Shown here: in pieces, positions 1-11,297 of the stretch
Layout of the letters: every line of letters starts with the position of its first letter
Numbering within the stretch: position 1 is the stretch's first letter
NCBI GenBank assembly: GCA_029959085.1
Contig: JARWIR010000017.1
Coordinates: 20,511,507-20,575,506, forward strand
Source: Nemophila menziesii
Taxonomy: Eukaryota; Streptophyta; Magnoliopsida; Boraginales; Hydrophyllaceae
Length of the DNA stretch: 64,000 bases
Direction of reading: 5' to 3'
Program-made: the position numbers and the translations under genes
The notes under the pieces: model-generated
Database searches by the model: none
The model's input: the letters and a program-made list of their open reading frames with translations, nothing else
Told to the model about the DNA's origin: nothing

Positions 1-89
1 TTTCAATGCGTTACACCAATGACCTGTCAAAATTTCTCGTTAGAATCTTAAACTATGTGTGTATATATATATATATACATATTACATAC

Positions 90-1670
90 CTAATCTTGGG
101 TACCAAACTGCTTTAAAATAATCTATAAAATCCGCTGCATCAACAAAATCATCCATAAAATCGTTAAAATCATCAACTAATCCAGATCCTTTACAAATGT
201 TGTTAACTATATGACCGAGTTTTTTCGATATTTGAGCGCGCATTTCAATATCTGAGCATTTTATAGTCAAGTTTTTATGCCAAGCATGACGGACCCGCCA
301 AAAGCATATTAAAACAGAGCACTGAAACACTTCCCTGAGAAAAACACGGAAAATAATTTAACTACATGAAATCTAACTATGGTTAATTCATATCATAAAA
401 CCTGATTGCAGAAATATCAGCTAAAGGATCATCGATAATAAATCCAGCAAGCTTCCATGAAGGATCTTTAGCATGAACTCTATTGAATAAAGCACGCATC
501 CATCTAACTGTTTCACCACTCGAAAAACGAGGTGATATAATCCATGCTACAGGTATAGCTTTATTGTCTGAGTTAAACACTACAAGACTATGTATCGGAT
601 ACTGTATAATTTACACAATAACAATACGTAAGCGCGCTTTTAATAAAAAAAAAACAACTTTTTAGATAAAAAAATAGACGTACCTTCAGTTTGTTAGTCC
701 CGAACTTTGAATCAGAAGCTAAAAGAGCGTTATTACCGAAACGAATCATTTGTTGTAACTGCCATTCAGTTTGAATACCAAGTAAAAACGGACTCGAATC
801 AGTAAAATCCTCGTAAAAAAAAACATTATTCCGGTGATTTTCAACCCACATTTTAATACTAATAGCATCATCAGGATCTAATTCATAAGTAGATCTACGA
901 ATACTTCTCTCTTGTCTTCTAACATATCTATGAGTTAAAAGATCATCTCGATTACTGGGCCCACCTTGTTTCTCTACTGTTTCATTATGTCTCTGCATTA
1001 TAGTTTCCACAGAAACTCCCACATATAACAGAGATAAAACCCTAAGGCGTAAATCCTCTGATATATAAGGAGCATACATAGCTCGTGTTCCTGCAGCTTT
1101 TTTATCTTGAGGACCATGACATGGTAAGCCTGATTTATCCACGTGTTTATCTTGGTTATATATAATAAGTGCTACAGTTGGTTCAGCGATTAAACGTTTA
1201 ACAATAAAATGACACGTGCATCCTCTTTTTGTATTTGGGCGACCCGCGGTTTTTTTCTTCGGGACATATGTTGTTCTACTTGGACGGACAATTCCGCCCT
1301 TTCGATGATCATCAGGACCAAATGAACACCAGTAACTGAAGATTAAATGAATTAAAATTTCGAAAAAATATGAAAAAAGAAGTGAGTTATGGACTTACAG
1401 TATATATTCGAGAATCCCATCGACTTTAGGTTTATAAGCTGATTCTGGAGGGCGTCTTCTTCTAGCTTCAACGTGAAATCGAGTTGGACATTCTTTATCG
1501 TTTGATTCACCTCTAACAAAATCATCGACTCTTGCAAATGGAATTAGAGCGATTCTATCTAAATTGTCGCGCCAGCCTTCGATTCTAGACCATACAAGTT
1601 CATTTGCTGAGAATTCTAATGATGGAGGGTTTTGTACTGGTAGGGATAGTATTGCATCCCATCTAGCCAT
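90..1670 (-). CDS. SWIM zinc-finger / MULE-transposase-domain protein, 5' part (four exons; rest lies beyond the left edge)
   Basis: Exons read on the minus strand: 1670-1399, 1335-684, 601-402 and 334-90, all with GT-AG borders and agreeing phases. They give about 456 uninterrupted residues. The protein opens MARWDAILSLPVQNPP and contains CHGPQDKKAAGTRAM, RYVRRQERSIRRSTYEL and FWRVRHAWHKN. I recognise these as typical of the conserved plant SWIM-domain proteins of the Arabidopsis At4g13970/At1g60560 type, whose middle part is related to MULE transposases. The SWIM motif itself would lie in the missing C-terminal part. The last exon here ends in phase 1 at 90 (AG/GTATGT). The basic segment KKKTAGRPNTKRGC with nearby Cys and His may be a DNA-binding part. 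No stops or frameshifts, so probably a functional host gene. The biochemical role of the family is poorly known. Family assignment is from memory of the sequence, not a search. Confidence 0.82.
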
Positions 1671-2290
1671 CTGGAATAAGATTACGACTAGAAGTAGTTA
1701 AAAATTATATCTAATATGCTCTTCTCTGTTACAATATGATTGAATTTGTAGTAACAAACAGACTGTGTGTATATATATATATGTATACTGTGACGGCTGG
1801 AAATGGTGAGCGATGAAGCGAACTTAATTGGGGTAAAGTACTAAATTTACCAAATGGTCCCTCAACTAAGAATTAAGTCAGGAATCGTCCCTAGAATGAT
1901 GTCTTTCTTCTTCGCTATTCTCATTGCATCTTACTAATACGGCGAATCTTCTAAACGGTCATATTTATTTATACACACAAGAAAAATACTGAAAAAAGAT
2001 GAAATTGTAGGGGAAAACAGAAGAAATAGGGAAGTGAAGAAAATAGATTGAAGGTTGATTTCAGTTTTTAAAATATCGAAATCAATTGTGTTCCTTTTTC
2101 AGGGTTTCAATTGAAAAAAAAAATTACCTTAAAAGCTTTGTGTTCTGAAGAATATCTCTTCTTGTTGATGGTGTAGTAGTGTTGTTAGGAGAACGAATTG
2201 CGTGCGGTGTGATGGCTGTAGTTATGGATGCTTGGGTAAGACAGTGGCCGCGGCTGTGGTATGCGGGGTGTGAAGAAGATGACTGAAGCT
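1671..2290 (-). other. 5'UTR intron and non-coding leader exon of the SWIM-domain gene
   Basis: The ATG at 1670 directly follows an acceptor (TTATTCCAG/ATG), so the start codon opens its exon and an intron lies in the leader. A matching donor (AAG/GTAATT) is at 2128-2125, giving a leader exon from 2128 to roughly 2290 and an intron of about 457 bp. The transcription start cannot be fixed. Leader introns of this type are common in constitutively expressed plant genes. The splice sites are seen; use of them is inferred. Confidence 0.55.
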
Positions 2291-2442
2291 TTTATTTTAA
2301 TTTTTCAAGGTTTAAAGTTTTAAAATATTATATTTATTACTCTATAAGTAGGCATTAAGTAATTAAAAATGTATGAGTAATTGAAATAAAGCTTAACTTT
2401 TGAGGCTTATTCTTCATTTTGGAGTGTAAAATAATGATGTAA
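2291..2442. other. Intergenic, AT-rich, upstream of the SWIM-domain gene
   Basis: No coding potential seen. It would hold the promoter of the minus-strand gene. The L1 element at 2457 sits about 170 bp upstream of the probable leader exon, so the promoter is very short or includes retrotransposon DNA. Confidence 0.4.
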
Positions 2443-2674
2443 TCCTTTATTCTATTTTTTTTTTTTGACGATTACAGAAAGCAAAACAGAATAAAATAAA
2501 GCGGAAAGACAAAAAGCACTTAGTCTATCCCTAGTTTGGAAAACCGGTGTAGCAGAGCATCTGTAGAAATTTGATCGTCAATTGCACTGTGTCTGGCAGT
2601 TTTTGCTAGCAAGTCAGCCCGGACATTGAATTTTCGTAGAATATGCCTGAAGAAAACTGGGTCAGCCTCCCTGG

Positions 2675-3389
2675 TAGGGATGGCAATATTTCAATTATTA
2701 ACCGTAACCGATGGATGTACGATCCGATAAAAAATCCGTTAGTGGAGCCGATGGTGTATCCATGAGGGTTTTGTTCTCACAATAGGTAACCAATGGATTA
2801 TCCATTAGGATTTGGTCTTTTACAATAATCCGACGAATAATCCGAAATTCGAATAAAATATAAAAGAAATATTAAAATATATATACACTATATAAAGATA
2901 TTCTATATATGCAAATTTTTTTTTTTGTTACATAGGAGAGCCACTTTGGACTCGGAGTCATTGACTCGGTTCGAACCTGCACCACTAGATTGGTAGACCA
3001 AGGTCCTGGCCAGTGAGCTAATCCCATCTGGTTATATATGCAAATTTCATACATAATATCTATCGAATATAATTATTCCATACATAAACTAGCTAATTAA
3101 TTATTATCTATTTTATTACTATATTGCCTAATATCATTTTATGGTCTTCCAATAATTTTATAGTTAATTTTATAATTTTAAAATTTTAATATTTATTTTA
3201 TTTATATCATTTTAAATGATTGCGGATACGGATTAACCGCGGATAAACCGCATCCGTCGCGGATGCGGATTTGGTAAATAATTCTAAAATTCGATGGTTA
3301 ATGGATGCGGATTTGGTTATCGTTTTTCATAATGGATGTGGATGTGGTTATGCAATTTTTCGAGGATATCCGATCCGTTGCCATCCCTA
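2675..3389. mobile_element. Non-autonomous hAT-like DNA element (715 bp)
   Basis: The termini are TAGGGATGGCAA at 2675 and its perfect complement TTGCCATCCCTA ending at 3389. Flanks are CTCCCTGG (2667-2674) and CTTCCTGG (3390-3397), an 8-bp target duplication with one mismatch, the length made by hAT transposases. Subterminal DNA is rich in GGATGCGGAT / ATCCGATCCG words, as in many plant hAT MITEs. It carries no transposase and inserted into the RNase H part of the LINE, so it is younger than that LINE. Confidence 0.85.
2919..3032 (-). mobile_element. tRNA-derived SINE inserted in the hAT-like element
   Basis: Read on the minus strand, the body has a pol III A box (TAGCTCACTGG), then about 45 bases later a B box (GGTTCGAACCG), then a short tail ending CTCCTATGTAAC and an A run. 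The flanking direct repeat is TATATATGCAAATTT at 2904-2918 and 3033-3047, 15 bp and perfect, as expected from LINE-driven insertion. The unit is about 114 bp, close to a bare tRNA head, so either a very short SINE family or one with a minimal tail. Confidence 0.8.
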
Positions 3390-4120
3390 CTTCCTGGCCA
3401 GTGTATGAACGCCGGATCCACGGTCTGAGCTCCCATCTAGCTGACGACACTTGCTAAATACCTTGAACAAGGTCAAGGTTATCGGAGAAAAAAGTTTTCT
3501 CCATATCTGGCCATTGTTTCCCTATTTCAAGTGCCTTGATGATGGCTTGAGCTTCCCCCGTCACGCTATTATTACAAAAGGTTGTACTCGAGTGATGTAT
3601 ACGTGACCCATCGTCTTGTTGAACTGGATCACCCCTATTCCAGTGGGGATGTGTGCATGTGTAAATGAAGCATCGCAGGTGTACACCAGAGTGGTGTTAA
3701 CCTCGAGATCTAATACCCTGGGACCTGAAACAGAAGCAACTTGATCGTGCACAGGTTCCTTTGTATACCAGTTATCCCCGAAATGTTCCCGAATATTTTT
3801 GTTGGTGACTCGAATAATGTCATCAGTGTCCAAATCCGAATTGTTATGTCTGCTTTTCATTTTAGCTTTCCAGATGTTCCAAATCATTAGGAGCAGATAG
3901 GAGATTACAACTTCTTTCTACCAACCCCCCATCGTATAACTATGAACCATGTTCAAAATCCATTCACCTAGATCGGTTTCCTCATTCTTCATGCATACTT
4001 GTAGAGCCGACCCCGCCCAGATAAGATTAGAGACCCCGCAAGTGAGTAGTAAGTGCTCAACCGTTTCATGATCTGCACAGCACCATCTGCACTCTCTTTG
4101 AACCTCGCACTTTCGCTTTT

Positions 4121-4491
4121 CTAGGTTTTGACCTGTCGGAATTGCATTATTACAAGCTTTCCAAATGAAAATTCTGACCTTAGTAGGGATGTTGGATCTC
4201 TATATGGTATTCCAAACATACTCCTAGTAGGTATCCCTGTAGATTGATGCGGTGCTACGAACAATTCATGATCAGTGAGAACCTTGTATCCCGTCTTTGT
4301 CACGTATTCACCATTATTAGCATGTGGCCAGATGAATCTGTCCGGCTCGTCAGTCGGGAAGATATTTTCTCTTAGTATGACCGGAATAATTGGGGCGGGA
4401 TACAGTTCATCCTGTATATCCGTGTTCCATTCGTTAGAAGTAGCATCCCAAAGTTCATGGAGTTTTTCCAACCGGCATCCCGGTGGTCGGT
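4121..4491 (-). pseudogene. LINE zf-RVT region downstream of the solo LTR
   Basis: The segment reads on from the reverse-transcriptase side of the LINE across the solo LTR. It contains LIW-type sequence FIWPHANNGEYVTKTGYKVL, the hallmark strand of the zf-RVT domain of plant non-LTR elements. Then, in another frame at 3890-4110, come Cys/His-containing residues of the zinc-binding part (read as CRWCCADHETVEHLL). The start seen in a naive translation (4537) lies in the LTR and is artificial. Confidence 0.75.
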
Positions 4492-6010
4492 TGGTGTGGC
4501 CTAAGGTGTGATAAAAATATATATAATTTAGATGCAAATAAACACCCTAAGCTAACACGGTACTGCAAGTATTACAGGATGTATGCAAGTTTTAATGATA
4601 AGAAGATTCGTTCCTCAGGGACTGACGAAAGTTAGAGAGAACTTATGCAAATTATCAAGTGCAAATATTAAAGATAGAAAAGATAATCCGCAAATAGAAA
4701 GAAAAGATAGACAAATATTTATTTGGTTTTTGAATAATAAAACTAAACTAATAAACTAAAGACAGAAAATAAATAAAAGAAAAGGAAAGAAGATAGTATG
4801 AAAGTTATAACTTGAGTAAATAGCATGTAATCCCCACTAGTTTTGCCGTTCTAAACATGTAAGGGTGAATTATGTAGTATTTCCCTAATCGGTCCCAATT
4901 CGCTATCGGTAGTTTAAAATAGGATTTACCTGTGTCAATAAGGCTTCCTAAGCAAACTTTTCCTGTAATTGGTAAATAGTCACAAGAACTAAACCATAGT
5001 GATTATCTAGCTAGGTTGGGTTGTCAGTTCAGACCTAATACTAGACGTTATGTGCTAAACATGCAATTAAACACTGTTGTCAATGGTGACCTAATTACTA
5101 GATGGTAATTCTATATGGCCGCGGTTCCATAAGAACACAGAATATAAATCCAAACACATAAACAGAGAATAAAAACTATAATTCAATTTAAAACATTAAG
5201 TTCCTAAATTAGATAGATGTCAACTCAAAACTAGGGTTCATACATTAATGCTAAAAACTCAAACTAATAGAAATTTAGTTCATACAAAGAAGAGAAGAGA
5301 AAAGAATTACAAAATAAGAGGTTGAAGAAGACATGATTGATGCACAGCTCCTTCCAGACTTCTTCTCTTGTGTTGCACTTTCCTCTTGGCCTTAAGGTCT
5401 GGCCAAGGATGATTTTAGAGTGTTAAGAGGCTGTATTTATAGGGTATAGGTTGACCTAATTCGTTTTCTTGAAGGAGAAGGAAAGTAATGGACTCCTAGT
5501 CCAACTCAAATTCGTATGGAAATAAAGATAAACACTGCTGGACCGTTTTGAGCATATCTTCTTCGTTATTGGTCGGTTTGAGCTCCATAAGATACCAAAA
5601 GAATCTCAACAAAATTATCTTTGTCCAATAAGAAGGAAATTTTCCAAAATTGGCCTATTTCTTAGGTAAAAACGCACATCTTTAGGCGTGTACTGCAGAA
5701 TTCAGATTTAGGAAGCTTTTCCTTTTCCTAATTGAACTCAGTTTCCTTCTATCTCCAATTTCCATGCATATCTCTTTCCATATCTTGTAGTCTTTGACTT
5801 GGACTCTAATTAATCTCCATAATTATCTTTAAAGCTTCACACTAAATTAAACAATTAAACCTAATATGCTCTAAAAATATCATGTTACTAAATCAAGACT
5901 CAAAATAGGAAAGTGCACTAAATTAAGCTAAGATCGACCTATAAACTAATAAATAAGTCTAAAATGATGTCTCATAAGTATATTATATTATCACAAATGA
6001 GGAGATATCA
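4492..6010 (-). mobile_element. Solo LTR, Athila-like Ty3 family (1519 bp)
   Basis: Minus-strand start TGATATCTCCTCATTTGTGATAA at 6010, end TTATCACACCTTAGGCCACACCA at 4492. Perfect 5-bp target duplication TCGGT at 4487-4491 and 6011-6015. No internal region remains, so the two LTRs recombined. The sequence closely matches the LTR at 26127-27709 along its length (shared ends, shared block around CACTGCTGGACCG). It interrupts the LINE between the reverse transcriptase and zf-RVT parts. Confidence 0.92.
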
Positions 6011-7903
6011 TCGGTCAAGAGACCATTGTGTATCTAACCATTTATCTGTCCAAATATTGATTAATTTTCCGTTTCCGATTTGAAACTTACCATACTTTTT
6101 CAACATATCACGTCCTTCTAGTAGACTCGCCCAGGACCAAGTTCGAGATTGTCTTAATTTAACATCGAGAAAGGAGGTTTTTCGGAAAGTAGATACCTTT
6201 CAGTAGACGTGCTGCCAACGTGTTTGGATTGTGTAAAATTCTCCACGCCGGTGCCGCCAAGAGGGCCGTATGCATGCACTTAAAATCCTTAAAACCCATT
6301 CCCCCTATAAGTTTACTGACTGCTAGATTTTCCCATGCTAGCCAGTGTATTCTTGACTTTTCACCTGAATTCCACCAAAAATTTGATATAGCCGATATTA
6401 ACTTATTACCAAATGTAATAGGAAAGGAAAAAATAGACATCGAGTAAGTTTGAAGAACGGCTTTGATGAGGACCTCTTTGCCACCATCTGACAGGAGGTG
6501 TGCCTTCCATCATTCCATTTTGTTGAAAAGCTTTTCCGCAATCCACTGGAGAGATTCCACTTTTGATTGTTTGTGACAAAGAGGTATTCCCAAATATTTC
6601 CCAAGGTCTTCTTTTTCTTGTATTCCTAACTTGGTGGTTACCTGTCGGCGCTGGATATCCGGAGTATCTTTACTAAAGTATATCGAGGATTTGTTGTAAT
6701 TTATTATTTGACCTGATCCCTTACAATAAGTTAAAATACACTCCTCAAAATGATCAATTTCATTATTACCAAGAGTAAGAAAGAACAACGAGTCATCAGC
6801 AAATAACAAGTGAGACACAACTGGACAGTTCCTAGTGATTTGAATACATGTTATCAACTTTTGGTTGACCTTTGTCTCGATTAATCTGATAAGTGATTCC
6901 GTCATAAGTGAAAATAAAAACGGTGAGAGGGGGTCTCCTTGTCTGAGACCCCTCTGGGAATGAATTTTTTTGAGTCTATCCCCATTAAAGTCAATTTGAA
7001 ACGTAACTAAGGATAAACAGTTCAAGACCCACTTGATCCAATTCCCATGAAAACCTAATTTATCGAGAACGAGTAAAAGGAAATCCCAACGTACCTGGTC
7101 CTATGCCTTGGACATATCCAGTTTGATTGCTACCATTGGTTTAGGTGTTTCCCTCTTCTTTTTCATATAGAATGATATCTCTTGGGAAACAAGGATGTTA
7201 TCATGAATTGCACGTCCCTTGATAAACGAACTTGTGTTGGTGATACTAGATCATCCATAAATTCCTGAAGCCTGTTTGCTAGAATTTTTGCAATTATCTC
7301 ATATCCAAAGTTAACGCACGAAATCGGTCTGTAATCACCTATTCCTTCTTGGGTTTCCCCTTTTGGAATTAAGGTGACCAGTGTCTCATTTAGCGTATCG
7401 CGAGAAATATTATTATTAAAGAAATCTTGTACCATTAAAAGAACATCGAATTGAATAATATGCCAGTAGTCTTGATAAAACTTACCATTTAGACCATTAG
7501 GTCCCAGTGCTTTACTGGGAGACATGTCGAAAACAGCTTTCTTTGTTTCTTCCATTGTCGGTATTCTAATCAATTTTTCATTCATAGCCTGGGTTACCCA
7601 TTTTTGTATGCCCTGTACTGCGTCAGTCATATGGTTCTGATTTCGTTCTTTGAAAAGATCAGAATAAAACTCCTGAAAACCATTTCGAACCTCTGAAACC
7701 TCGTCCATCCATTCCCCGTGATTGTTCCTTATTCTATGTATCCAATTGATATTTCGGCGACTAATAGTTGATAGGAAGAAAAATTTGGTATTTTTGTCTC
7801 CAAATTTGAGCCACCCTTTTCTGGCTCGGCCGTACCAGTATTTTTCTTCTACTTCGTACAACTTTTTGATCGCCTCTTTTATATCCATTCGTTCTTGTAA
7901 CAC
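6011..7903 (-). pseudogene. LINE reverse transcriptase, decayed, continuing to the zf-RVT linker
   Basis: Frame 7903-7163 includes WLKFGDKNTKFFF, GPNGLNGKFYQ, LIPKG and DYRPISCVNFGYEIIAKI, the N-terminal RT blocks. After a frame break, 7025-6510 has GLRQGDPLSPFLFSL and the catalytic FADDS box with SHL in front of it. Frame 6440-6159 carries FWWNSG.KSRIHWLAWENL, the thumb-adjacent block of plant LINEs. From 6160 to 6011 a further piece reads like GRDMLKKYGKFQIGNG, which is cut by the solo LTR at 6010. Breaks at about 7160, 7026 and 6450 make it inactive. Confidence 0.9.
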
Positions 7904-7930
7904 TTCTCTTGTAACTTGTTGTTTTTCAAG

Positions 7931-8816
7931 TTAACTAAGCTTTTCTGTGAGCATCTTTATTCGAGTTGCATTATTCTTAAAAGTCTGTTTACTCCACAAA
8001 GTAAGAGAATCAATTGTATTATCTCTTTTCTCCACAAATTCCGGTAGCGATGGCACTCGTCCAGGATCCCTCCATGCCTTCTTAATCACATCTTCACACT
8101 GGGGATGTTCGGTCCACATTGTTTCAAATTTAAACCATTTATGTCCTTGTTGCCTTAGCCGGTCATGTTGTAAAATTAGAGGACAATGGTCAGATTCTAT
8201 AGCTAGAGGGCTGGTTACCTGTGTGCCAGGATATCTGGTCAACCAATAATTGGAAGCAAAAGCCCGATCAAGTTTGACTTTGACGGGTTTATTAATATTT
8301 CGATTAGTCTAAGTAAAGAAAGTACCCTTAGAATGAATTTCAATTAAACCATTATTAGCAATAAATAAATTAAAGTCCTGTATACGCTTATAATTAGGGG
8401 GTTGAACTAAGTTTCTCAGATATATTAAGAATATCATTAAAGTCACCAATAAGGACCCAAGGTTTATTGACGGTTTTATTCCAAATAGAATTGTTGTCCC
8501 AGAGTTTAAGGCGTTGGTCAAAGTCGTTCGGGGCATGAACACCCACTAAATAGTAGGGAAAACTAGTATCCTTAACATATATAATTACATGATATTGACT
8601 AGACACGATAATATCTAACTTAATATCCGCACACCAGATTACCAAAATACCACCGGAATGAAAAGCACTTCCGATCGGGTCCCTAACAAAACTATTAGCA
8701 TAACTGAATTTTTTTAAAACTTCGGAAGCATCTATAGAACGTAACATAGTTTCAAAAAAACAAGCAATACCTGGTTTAAACCTTCCGATCACGGACTTAA
8801 TACTGGACATTGTCAA
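7931..8816 (-). pseudogene. LINE APE-type endonuclease domain (decayed)
   Basis: The frame 8816-8394 carries CFFETML, GGILVIWCAD and the diagnostic PWVLIGDFNDI, the metal-binding Asp block of exonuclease-endonuclease-phosphatase domains in plant L1 elements. Frame 8242-7931 continues with the C-terminal catalytic SDHCPLIL motif and KWFKFETMWTEHP, typical of the linker to the reverse transcriptase. The two are in different frames and separated by stops near 8250-8400. This domain nicks target DNA for target-primed reverse transcription. It is non-functional here. Confidence 0.85.
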
Positions 8817-9032
8817 AGGCGCCTGTATACCCTGACAGTTCTAAACTAACGTACTCATTTAGCGTCTTCGGACGTCTTGGGGACCGTCCGGATATCCCGT
8901 ATTATGTTAATCTGATCAACATAAAATTTCCAAGAAACCCAATTTGTATCCCATAACACATTAATCGTAATAACTATATTCTCCCTAGGAAAAGCATTAG
9001 AATTTCTATCCTTCCCTCCTTCATGGATCCAA

Positions 9033-10351
9033 CTAGAATAACTCATTAAACCCTTTACCATCTATTTTAATTTTCACAAGTCCATAGATCTCTTTAAAAC
9101 TATCTCTTTTATTGGCCCAATAGGCCCAAAGTACAATTTCACTCAAACACCATAAAGAAATAAACTCATCATCAGTCCAACGTAGACGCTTCATTCCTTG
9201 TGTTCGCTGATGCAACCGTTTACCCTGTATCATCACCAAACCATTTGCCCACTTCCCACAAAGAGAGTAAACGGATGAAGGCTTAATTAATTGAGACCAA
9301 TCTATACCCCAGAAAGTCATGACCGGTTCTGTTCTTGGAAACAAATCAAATTGGTCCGGCCTGAAGAGACCAAGGGTGTCATACGTCGCACCTCGTTCGA
9401 CAAGGTTGTTCACGATCTTAAGATCCACATATGGATTGTTGCAAAGTTTCGAAAGGTTTCTTTGTTGAATTTGACCGTCATATTCTTTGTTGCTTAGTGT
9501 TCCAAGCAAGACTCCATTCGAGATCGACGGCCTTGACCCAACCCAAGTGAGAAACAAAAGCCCAGCCCAGGTCCAAGCGGAAGAGTGGGAAGAAGCCCCT
9601 GTTATCCGAACTTCAGCAGTGCCTCTGTCTTTGTCTCGACATCGATCTCATGAGTCTGATTCTTGTTGTTCTGTCCTTTTGCTGTACAACGTGTCTGTAA
9701 TCTCACCATATCGTTATTGTTAATGCTAATATGTAACGCCTCTTCCTCTCTTGATATCGAGATTCTTCTGCTATTATTGTCTTTTGAGTGAAAATTCGCA
9801 GCTTCTTCCATCTTTGTGTCTTCGAGATTGCCCATATTCCATGTCAGTGTACTAAAACTGTATTTTGTGTTATAATTATACTTATTATTGTGAACACTAC
9901 TTGAGAACGTGTCTTCGATGTTTAGTTTCCAACAATTATCTGATGAAACTGTATTCGTCTTCGCCCCCTTAAACTGACCTTTGCATATAACCCATCCCCT
10001 TTCATGTCTTGTTTTCTTTTCCTGATAAACTTCCTTGTTCGAGTAGCTGTTGTACCGGGTTGGTGATATGTCGTTCTGCTGACTATCCCCTGTACTTCCG
10101 ATTTCAGTTTTACTCCTATTCCATTCATTAGACTTTGTTTGAACCCTACTCTCTACCCCATGATTCTGATGTCCTTTCTTATCATAGCTGATCTGTAATT
10201 TCTTCAATTCTCTATTATTGATGATGACATTAAAAATTCCTTTACCTCTACTTTTCAAACTTTGATATTGGTTGTCCCCATGTCCACGTGTCATCGATCT
10301 TTCCTTGTGTTCTTGAATTTCTCCTCGACCGCCGTCCGAGAAATCATTCAT
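9033..10351 (-). pseudogene. LINE ORF1 / 5' region remnant
   Basis: A reading frame starts at 10351, about 50 bp inside the 5' end of the L1 element, and runs 249 codons to 9602 (opening MNDFSDGGRGEIQEHKERS). A second frame of 174 codons covers 9557-9033. Both are basic and Asn/Gln/Lys-rich. I see no clear zinc knuckle or DUF4283 core, so the ORF1 label rests mainly on position: upstream of the endonuclease in a full-length L1. The frame break near 9560-9600 and further breaks before 8816 show decay. Confidence 0.5.
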
Positions 10352-10559
10352 TTTTGTTCTAACAATAAGGTAGTTTGCTGTTTGGAATACTTGTGCTACG
10401 TTTCCTTTATTCTATTCTTTATTCTTTTTTCTTGGGACAAAATTCTATTTTTTATTCTTTTGGTGGTTTCTTTAGTAGGAAAAATATTTCATTAAAACCA
10501 AATATCTTTAGTATCATGGTCATTACAAAAAAGTTTTGCCAAATTAAGGGATTCTAACT

Positions 10560-11040
10560 ACTCCAAGGCAATTTGCCTTTGAGCATTTGTTTTGCTGTCC
10601 AATCGGCCACATAGTTTGTTTCTCTTTTGACAAGAGAAAACTTAAGCTTAAAAGTATCAATACTTTCTAATATTCTTACACAAATGAGAGACAAGAGAAA
10701 ACTTAAGCTTAAAAGTATCTAAATACTTTATAATATTCTTACACAAATGAAAGGGGGTTTAACATTTGTACACTTGAGAGAATTTACAACAATAGCACTA
10801 TTACTCTCAATGGTTTCGATTCCACTGCGAAATTGCGATGCAACACGACAAGTTTGATGGATCCCTAGTGCTTCAACCTCCATTGGTGTCAATGTTCCTC
10901 TTCTCCTCACATTTCCTTCCAAAAATCTACCTTCATGATTCCTGACAATGCAAGAATTAAATGAATAAGAATTAGCTCTATCAAATGTTGCATCAGTATT
11001 CACTTTAACATCTCCAACTGGAAAAGGGGACAACCCAAAT
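10560..11040 (-). pseudogene. LINE RNase H remnant with an internal 61-bp duplication
   Basis: VKVNTDATFD opens an RNase H fold with its catalytic Asp, and VEALGIHQTCRVA carries the second acidic site. The C-terminal part (10560-10740) is a direct duplication of about 61 bp: the word GACAAGAGAAAACTTAAGCTTAAAAG begins near 10630 and again near 10691. A separate 24-bp tandem copy (GAATTTTTAGCCTCAGAGAT repeated) lies at about 11151-11200. Confidence 0.75.
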
Positions 11041-11297
11041 TTAGATAAAGGTAAAGTAATTCAACTGAAAACATAATACAAATTATTAACTGGCCCAACT
11101 CTTGGGTTATTTATACCTTCACTTGTGTCAATCACATTTACTTTGTCTGAATTTTTAGCCTCAGAGATGTTATGAATTTTTAGCCTCAGAGATGTTATAA
11201 TTAGCTAAGAAATACTTATCATTGGCTTTTAATGCCTCCTTCATAGTAAACATTGGGCCAGGGCCTTAATTCTGAACACAAAGGAATTCCTTTCTTT

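Larger units (their letters stand above)
2500..3887 (-). pseudogene. LINE RNase H domain, split by a hAT-like insertion
   Basis: Frame 3887-3561 shows the RNase H start (TLVYTCDASF with the first catalytic Asp, and GVIQFNKTMGHV). It continues out of frame through GEAQAIIKALEIGKQW and FFSDNLDLVQGI (Glu and second Asp). After the insertion at 3389-2675 the last strand and helix follow: PVFFRHILRKFNVRADLLAK, with the terminal Asp of the VRADLLAK box. The reading ends near 2520. An in-frame stop follows the VQGI motif. Confidence 0.85.
2457..10402 (-). mobile_element. Full-length L1-type LINE, decayed, carrying two nested insertions
   Basis: A 14-bp direct repeat TCCTTTATTCTATT flanks the element at 2443-2456 and 10403-10416. 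A poly(A) tail appears as the T run just inside the left repeat. Between them, read on the minus strand, are ORF1-like sequence, APE endonuclease, reverse transcriptase, a zf-RVT region and RNase H in the normal plant L1 order. After subtracting the hAT insert (2675-3389) and the solo LTR (4492-6010) with their duplications, about 5.7 kb remains, the usual size for a plant L1. Many stops and frameshifts show it is inactive. The ends are strongly supported; exact 5' end to within a few bases. Confidence 0.9.

Noticed and set aside
2919..3032. A functional tRNA gene
   Set aside because: A and B boxes are present but no cloverleaf with paired acceptor stem was apparent, and an A tail with flanking target duplication marks it as a SINE.
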